DNA from: Camarhynchus parvulus
Taxonomy: Eukaryota; Chordata; Aves; Passeriformes; Thraupidae
DNA: 64,000 nucleotides
Direction of reading: 5' to 3'
Assembly: GCF_901933205.1 (NCBI RefSeq)
Contig: NC_044582.1
Span: 15,171,820 to 15,235,819 of the forward strand
The notes below the pieces were generated by a model. The model saw nothing but the letters and a program-made list of their open reading frames with translations, did not search any database and had not been told where the DNA came from. Numbering within the stretch: position 1 is the stretch's first letter; each line of letters begins with the position of its first letter. This document shows positions 56,781 to 64,000 of the stretch, piece by piece. The position numbers were made by a program, and so were the translations under genes.

Positions 56781-56921
56781 CATACAGAACCATAAATCAC
56801 AGAATGCTTTGGGTTGGAGGGGACCTTTAAAGCCCATCTCATTCACCCCCTGCCATGGGCAGGGACACCTCCCACAGCTTCTCTGGACACCCTGTGCCAG
56901 GGCATTTAAAGCACAGGGAAC
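56781..56921 (-). mobile_element. CR1 LINE 3'-end fragment
   Basis: The stretch contains the hallmark avian CR1 3' sequence in reverse orientation: TTTGGGTTGGAGGGGACC, then CCCCCTGCCATGGGCAGGG and AGCTTCTCTGGACACCCTGT. At its left edge, which is the CR1 3' end, lie degenerate copies of the short terminal repeat (ACAGAACC, ATCACAGAAT). The copy is heavily 5'-truncated and is non-coding UTR only. Compared with the CR1 consensus as I know it, about 70-80 bp are missing at about 56871, between CACCTCCCAC and AGCTTC. The divergence suggests an old insertion. I see no clear target-site duplication. Confidence 0.85.
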
Positions 56922-59900
56922 TTAGTCTTTTTCACAGAGGGAGAGGGACAGTATAATAGCTTGCATTTCAAAAAGAAAGCCAAAGCAAAAACCATTTTTT
57001 TACTGGAAAAGCATACACCCCAAAAAAAAAAAGAAAAAAAACTAACCAAAAAAGGTGGTTTTCATTGACTAATGGCACATAATCACATTATTAATAGTAA
57101 TTTCTGTAGATTAGATGAAGGAATTTTTTTACAGGAATCTTCTCTGTTAACAAGAGTTTCTCTGGTAATGTGTATTTGGTAAAACACAATTTATACCCAA
57201 GTGGCACACCAGAATTTAATTTCATAACTGATAACCCTCCAATATATTATGCATGCTTTGTTATGCCTTATAAATACATTACAGTTATATAATTTATTCA
57301 TTTCTAGTGTTCTTTCATAGAATGCTTTGCTGCCAGGCTGTGATTCTGGCACCTCGTTCAGTCAAAATTTCACAATAGACTTTCACCCTCCTGAGCCCAT
57401 TTCACAGCTTTTCCCTTCCACATCCCCAAACCCAACACCAGCAGCACAGGAGCTCATGTTTGAGCAAATGGCAGCTTTTACAGACACCAGATTTGGTCTG
57501 AATACTGCAAAAACTGAGGGTTTTTTTCCCCCTGCTTCTCCAGTAACTGTTGGATAACACACTAAACACAGATTGTTGGTTTACATATCTATATTTACAT
57601 ATATATATATATGAGATTTACAATCCCAGCAGCCTGGCATTTCTCCCTCTGCATTTCAACTCATTCATTTTACTCTATTAATGAATTATTATTCCTGAAA
57701 AATTACCGTTGCATGGAGATATAATTATTTGATTTGTCCTCAACTCTGGTCAAAAACATGTCTGTGAATATTTATAGGTAGTTTCCTCTTGTCTTTCCAA
57801 GTATGTATAAATATGTTGGATTTCATTGGCATTTCATTGAATAGATGACAATAAGATTAAACTTGCACTGGGTTATCTGAAGCCATTCAAAGAGGGTATA
57901 AATAACATTGCTTCATTGCACAAATACTTTAGCAGCCTGCAGTCAGTCTTGTTCTGTAGAGAAGAGTGGATTCAGTTCCAAACTTTAGTAATAAATAGAA
58001 GCAATGGGTGTCCCTAACCTACAAAAGAACCCCAGACAGGTTGAGAGGTGGTCCTCAGTCACCTGAGTGTTGGATTTCATGTTCTCATCAGCCTCATTAG
58101 CACTCATTAGTGCCAGCAGGTTACTCTCAAATGCCCCACTCTCTTGGCACAGAGGTTATGTCAACCACCAATAAACTCACACACCTAAAACTAGAAACAA
58201 ACTTGGCAGCTTGATGCTCGCCTTGGATATATGTTGCTGTGCAAGAATTCAGAAAATTCCAAGAAAAAATATAGGACTGTGTTCTAGCGCTCTGGAAGGT
58301 CACAGAATACACTATGCACTTTTGGGGAGACAAGTTTATCATACAATATTTATTTTATCATTTCATGTCCTTTCTCTGTGCCACAGATATCTGCAAAAAT
58401 CTGTTTTGTTGAGGTTTGCTCTGCCTTTCCTTTGCAGAAATCAAGTTTCCTGATAGATAATGTGCTGAGGCTCCTGTTAGAATGTCAACTATGATCCATG
58501 ACTTTCAGAGAAAAAGTGTCAAGCTTTAGTCATGTCTGAGTTCAGTGGAATGTGGAATAATTACAGCTTAAAAAAAGCCTACCACAGTTTTTGAGTACAG
58601 GATTATCAAATGGGAACTGGGTTGAGAGCCAGCTGCCAGCACAACTGGCCTGGGACCTGCTGGCATCTCCTGAAGGAGTGCCACAAGAGGCCTCCCAGCC
58701 TGACAGCTTCTTGCTGGCTTCATTTTTGTATTTCCTAAAATGCCAGACTTTGAAAAGATCTCACAAGTTGAGCCATGAGCGGCTGAGAAACATTTTGATT
58801 TCTTTTCCTTGTCATTGCTGCTGAACCCTTCCCAACTGAGCAAATGGTTATGCAAATTCTACAGTTCTCCTTAAACTCTGGGTGCATTATCTGTGTGCTG
58901 ATAAATCAGTGTTTTATCCCTGGACAGCTGGGCACACTTTACAGGTGCCCAGAGGACCTGGGGGCTGTCACTGTCAGTGGACTCACCACAAAGGTGCTGC
59001 CCATGAGGAATCCTGGTCCCACTTCAGCTGTGGGAGCCTCTCAGCCACATGTCTGAGCAGCAGTTGTTTCCAGAGGTGCAAAGAAAAGGACATGGAAAAA
59101 TGACAAAGCTGCAGCAGTTAACTCTCCCAATCTGAACAGCATTGAGAGCAAGAAATTCCTTGGCAAAATCTGTTTTTTATGTGAAATTTGCTCCTTAACA
59201 GACCATCTCCATTCAGCTCAAAGGCAGGAATGTGCTTAAGGACCTTCTGGCAGCGCTTCACGTCATTTTAATGTTATAATTTATTTTCATAGTACCTGAG
59301 AAACCCATTCTTCAAGTTGTACAATTGGAGAAAAAAATGTCATTCCCAAACTGCTGCAGTTCAGTGTTAAAGTTCAGCAGGGCAGAAGAGACAGAGGGCA
59401 ACATACCAGGAAACACAGCAAGAATAACTCATCCTCTAAGTAAATAAAATTGCAAATGGCAAACTGGTATAGCAAGGAGATGATTTACCTGTAGGAATAG
59501 AGAAAGTGAGAAGCAGAGCTGGGATTAAACAAACCTTGGGAGGTTCTGTTTCTCAGGCCATTAGCCACCCCCACCTCTATTGGTCACCTTGTTACGAGGA
59601 AAGCACACAATGTGTTTATGTCATTTTTCCTAATTTACTAATTTCCTAATTTAATAGCAGTATGTTGGCTGCTAGGAGATGGCAATGTAAGTGGTTTTTC
59701 TCTAGTGAGGCTTCCCATGCTGGTTAGCAAGAATTAGCACCCTTATTTGCTGGTTTATGCAGATCTTAAAAGGAAATTGTTCATGGATTCTTTGCATTTA
59801 ATCTGCCCTTTCATATTTAATGGTGCAGCCCACAGCATTGTTCAGACATGTCATACACTCCTAAAAATATCTTACTGTACCTGCTGAATATTTTGCAATG

Positions 59901-60665
59901 GAGAATCAGGAATTCTGAATGGAAAAAAAAAATTAAAATCTTCAATTCTTTCAATTCTATCAGTGAGTTAATAGAACATTTTTTAAAAGCCTGGAGAATA
60001 TCACAAAGATCAGAGTCTTCAGGGGAAAAAAAATAAAAGCAGTTTAGGATGCTGATGTCTTTTTAATGTTTACTACAATTAAAAAATATTGAATTAACTC
60101 AGCAAGACTGAATTTGAGGCAATTAAAGATGTGAGACACCACTTGCTAGACTGATTGCACTGTGCTTGTATTTTAAACAGGAGAAATGTCCATTTTCCCA
60201 GAGCTATGAGAGGTCTGTTATCAAAGTCTGTGAAGCATTGCACTGCAGGAGCATTAGATTGATACTTCTAAAATTGAGTGAGATTGAATTAAAGCAGAGA
60301 GTTTGATAGTTTGGGTTCCCTGTAGGAAACATCCTGCATTTCTCCCAGATAGCAATATTCAACCTGAAATCTTTTGTTTCGGATTTGTATTCTTTAACTT
60401 ACCAGATTTCTTCTCTACAGCTCCCAGAGTGGCTGCTATCTCAGTCTGTTTATGAAATACATAACCCTTCAGATGACACTTTCTTTCAGTCCAGTTTTCT
60501 CATCCTCCCAGAAAATGTGTTCCCACCCCTGTAATTCATTCTGCTCCCCATGACATCCCAATAAACTAAGAGAAACTGCATGTCTCATTCCATTCTCTGA
60601 GATTTTGTTGTATAAGGAATGGGTGAGCACAGGGTTACTGTTTTTCCCATTTTAGTTTATATCTT
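56922..60665. other. Non-coding DNA, no gene seen
   Basis: Contains a TA-rich microsatellite at about 57582-57613. Frames at 57327-57557 and 58568-59103 are below about 100 codons and unremarkable. No named interspersed repeat was found beyond the CR1 fragment. Confidence 0.55.
57582..57613. repeat. (TA)n-rich microsatellite
   Basis: An imperfect TA tract ends in a pure run of about seven TA units. Confidence 0.75.
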
Positions 60666-60679
60666 AAAAAAAAAAAAAA
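60666..60679. repeat. Poly-A run (14)
   Basis: Fourteen A, with no retroposon body visible. Confidence 0.75.
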
Positions 60680-63600
60680 GACAAACTGCTTGAAAGATTT
60701 TACCCACCTCTGTGCTGTTACTATTGCCAAAATCTCCATCAGCGCAAGAATCTCTCACAGGGAGTTTGAACTTTCCTTTAATCTAATCCATTTAGAAAAT
60801 GACTCACAATATATTGAATAAAGTGGAGAAAATTGATATCTTTTCATTAAGCTGACAAAGTCTTTTTCACTTCTGACATCTGTGAAATGTGTTCTCTATT
60901 TAAATTTTATTTATATCAATCTTCGCTGGTGGAAACGAGATTAAAACGGAATGCTCTGTACTTACAGGGAAAACTTTCCCATCCTGCAATGAGTGTCATA
61001 CTGGCTTTGAAAATGAGCTGCTTATTCCTTGCAGGAACACGATACCTGTGACCAGGAGGAACCACAATCTAATATTTCCATTCCTTTGTATTCTATTTCT
61101 ATATAAACAAAACGTGCCCACTTTATCACAGGCAAAAAGAGAGCTGCTGTGGCTTTATAATGGCAACTGCAGAAGCAATCTTGGAACATTTTAATACATA
61201 GCATGTTCCCTCTAAACTGTTGAAAAATGCATGATGATACTTTGCTCTGTTTCATATTTCAGGGTATTCCATAAACATGAATTAAAGTTATCTGTTACTC
61301 TGTGAGAATGGTCTTATTGTTACATTGTTAAATATAATGTCTTTATACTTTTTGCCATATAGGCTCTGTCATATTGTTAAAGCAATTTCCTAAATACAAA
61401 TGCAGAAAAGTTAAGGAGAATTTTATCTGCAAAACAAAGCAAAAAGAATTTGCATTTTCTCTACAGACAGGAGTAGCAAAAATAACAGAAGCAATTGCCT
61501 GTGAGTGTCTGGGCTTTGTGTGCACATTTCTCTGTCCATGTCCTGTTAATCACCTGTAGAACAGCTTTGAGGAACTGAGTAACTTCAGTTTAATGCAAGA
61601 ACTTGAAGACTGAGAAATGTGAAACATAGTAAATTCAGGGGTTTCAACAGGCATCTTTAATCAAATGGATTGTGTATTATTTACAAACTTTGTTTGACTC
61701 AAGAGGAGGATGATTGAACAATTAATGTTTCCATGTTGATTTGATCTTTTAGGTGTAGATATATGAAGGTGTTCAGTGCATTTCTACTGCCCCTTAATAG
61801 AATATTTTGATGCTGAAATTCAAGGGGAAAACTTTTCCCCAGCCAGCTGCCTTCATGCATCAAAACTTTGTGTTCTAGACGATGCACAGGAGCAAATCAG
61901 AGCACGGTCACTACCCTTGTGCAACCTCCAAAGGTTCTTGTGAACTTTGAAGGATGAATCCAACCTAAACTGGCAGTTCCCTGCAGCTGCCTAAGGCTTT
62001 GGGCATTATGTTTGGGAACAAATGTATTTTAAAATGCAATAGAATTGTGTAAACATGATAAAATATAAGCTATTCCATTGCTTTTTCCCTGTATTCTATC
62101 TGATATTCAGATTTCTTATTTGTAGTTTATTTGTTTGGAGCCCATGATTTGCAAATGCCATTTTAACCAAATGCTTTTTCTGTGTGTTAATCCACGCAGA
62201 CTAAATACATCAAAGTTAAATATTTTGATCAAAATTATTCCATGGCTTCGCAAACAAAGATACTAGAAAAACATGATTTAGGCTGAAAAAGAAACCTCAT
62301 GATCTTCCTGAAAAAAGTTGCTTTTTTCCCCAGCTCCATTGGTGATATGTTAAGAGTTAAATATTCTTATAAAAGAGGCATTTTCTTGAAAATAGTTCAG
62401 ATATAAACAATCACTTTTTTAACCTAGAAGGTGATGGGAAAAAAGAAAACAACCAAAAAACCAAAAAGCACTGAAACAAAACACAAGCAAAGCAGGAATA
62501 GTCAAAGCTCTTCTGTTCCACATCATTTTCCTTTCCCCATGGCAGAGGGATCTGTCTCAGTGAATTCAGCCTTGCATGGAGAAACTCCTGTGCTTGTGTA
62601 TTCCCCAGACAATGAGAAGAGCACCATGAGAAGCACTCCAGAATGCTACAGGTGTCTAATTCAGCATGATGTGAGCACTCACAGCCTGTGCTGCTGGTGA
62701 TTAACAGGGATCTCTAATTCTCACCCAGGATGAGTGGTTTGGATCACTGAGAAGCTCAGGTTCCTCGGGATCTGGGAGTTCTTGAATAAAAACCACCCTG
62801 AGGGGACCATCTTAATTTGAGCAATTTGACCCAACTGCTTCAGCTCATCTCAAAGTGACATAACTAAACATAGAAAAGCTGAATCCTTTCCCTGGGGAAG
62901 GTTTCTCCCCTCCTCCTACAGGTGGGCCCAGTCTCAAATGCTGCAAACTGTGATTCATTTTAAAGTGTTTTCCTCCCTCTTTGAACAGAGCTGGAGGTGT
63001 AAAACTTTGAAATCAAGTAGAACTCAAAGGATCAGCAGTACCCAAGAAAAACAACTGGTCCTAAAGATTAAAAGGCTCTTAATAGAAGAGAAAACCTATA
63101 AACACAAGATTCAAAGAAAGTAATTTTCTTTGGGTTTTGGATGCCCCTGCCACGGTATGGGGCTGAGGACTAGACCACAGTGAGCTTTATAGTGCTTCAG
63201 ACTTAAAAAGGATTTTGCCTACATACAAATTAGAAACAAAGAGGAACTTTTCATCTGCAAATTTCCCCCATTATAAAAGGAGCCTGGTCTTCAGTCCAGG
63301 TGAGTGTGCTCACTGATGGACACTTGGGTGTAATTGTACTGTGATCATAAATCAATAAGAATATGTATGTATATACTAAAACCCATACACCACTACATGA
63401 GTCAGTTGCCGCTAGAGTTCAGCACTGACTTTGCATTTGATTATTTTTCAAGGTCAACGTCTGAATACTTGGGCTGTATTTAACAGCATTAAAAAGTAGT
63501 GAGATCACTGTAATTGCTAGGAGCAGCATTGGTTCTCCATGCTGCCTCTCAGTCTGCATTCACCTCAAATCTCTGGTTTACATGGTAAACTCTCCAGGCC

Positions 63601-64000
63601 AGGGTGTTTAGGTTTGTGGGGTTTAGTACCTTGCACTGTAGGATCCTTCTCTGTGGTTATTTAATGCTACAGCACTGCTCCTAGTGCATAATCATGATCC
63701 TCATTTTGATTCCATGTCACAGGATTCTTCTCACACATCCTGAGGATGCTCTGCTCTGATGATTGCTGTGCAGGCCAGTATTTAGCAGGATATGGTTTTT
63801 CAGTTTGCCCACTGCACAGTCTATTATTAGAGCACAGATTCAGCCCTCTTTCCTTTTCATGCATAGCAAAGAGAGATCTTTTTTCTCTGCTGTTAGCAGC
63901 ATTAATGCTGCCCTTCTGAAACAGGTGTGTGAGTAGCATCATTAAACTGCCTTGGCAGCACAGGTGTAAAGGGCTTTGTTTGTGTCTTGTATATATGGAG
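60680..64000. other. Non-coding DNA to the window end, no gene seen
   Basis: A+T-rich. The interval 60840-61240 has a mixed, non-repetitive composition of the kind often seen in conserved non-coding DNA, but conservation cannot be judged from one sequence. The 89-codon frame at 62431-62700 starts in a lysine-rich run and has no recognisable domain. Confidence 0.5.

Overview
The window looks like non-coding DNA from a bird, most likely a songbird. The evidence is a 3'-terminal CR1 LINE remnant (56781-56921), a solo endogenous-retrovirus-type LTR (43651-44096), a CpG-poor A+T-rich background and few recognisable interspersed repeats. Nothing in the sequence names a species or a neighbouring gene.

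I found no protein-coding gene I can support. The longest open frames (about 130-175 codons) either run through tandem repeats that happen to lack stops, or look like chance frames with no recognisable domain, no splice context and low-complexity composition. One short exon-shaped segment (20066-20123) has a good acceptor, a good donor, a single open frame and an ideal start-codon context, but I cannot tie it to a known protein. The window therefore reads as an intergenic desert or the inside of one very large intron.

Layout: 1-20 kb is A+T-rich single-copy DNA with small microsatellites, a 16-bp homeodomain-type palindrome (11498-11513), short direct duplications and a purine-rich tract near 18.8-19.2 kb. 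From 20 to 31 kb there are the exon candidate, a forkhead-like inverted repeat (25301-25321) and homopolymers, including a 31-base T run. The most unusual element is at 31289-31930: a CpG-dense minisatellite of 24 units, mostly 27-29 bp, whose minus-strand consensus has no stop codon in any frame. From 31.9 to 44 kb there is a GC-richer stretch, a 19-bp minisatellite (41052-41334) in which most units carry an NFI-type half-site, and the solo LTR. From 44 to 64 kb there is a motif-rich stretch near 46.8-47.3 kb with a HOX/PBX/MEIS-like composite site, a third minisatellite (51551-51699), another PBX/MEIS-like site near 53.75 kb, and the CR1 fragment.

No coherent novel multi-gene system is visible. 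What deserves a second look is the CpG-rich minisatellite, the exon candidate and the regulatory-motif clusters. All functional statements about them are inference from sequence alone, and the family consensus sequences used for comparison are recalled, not searched.
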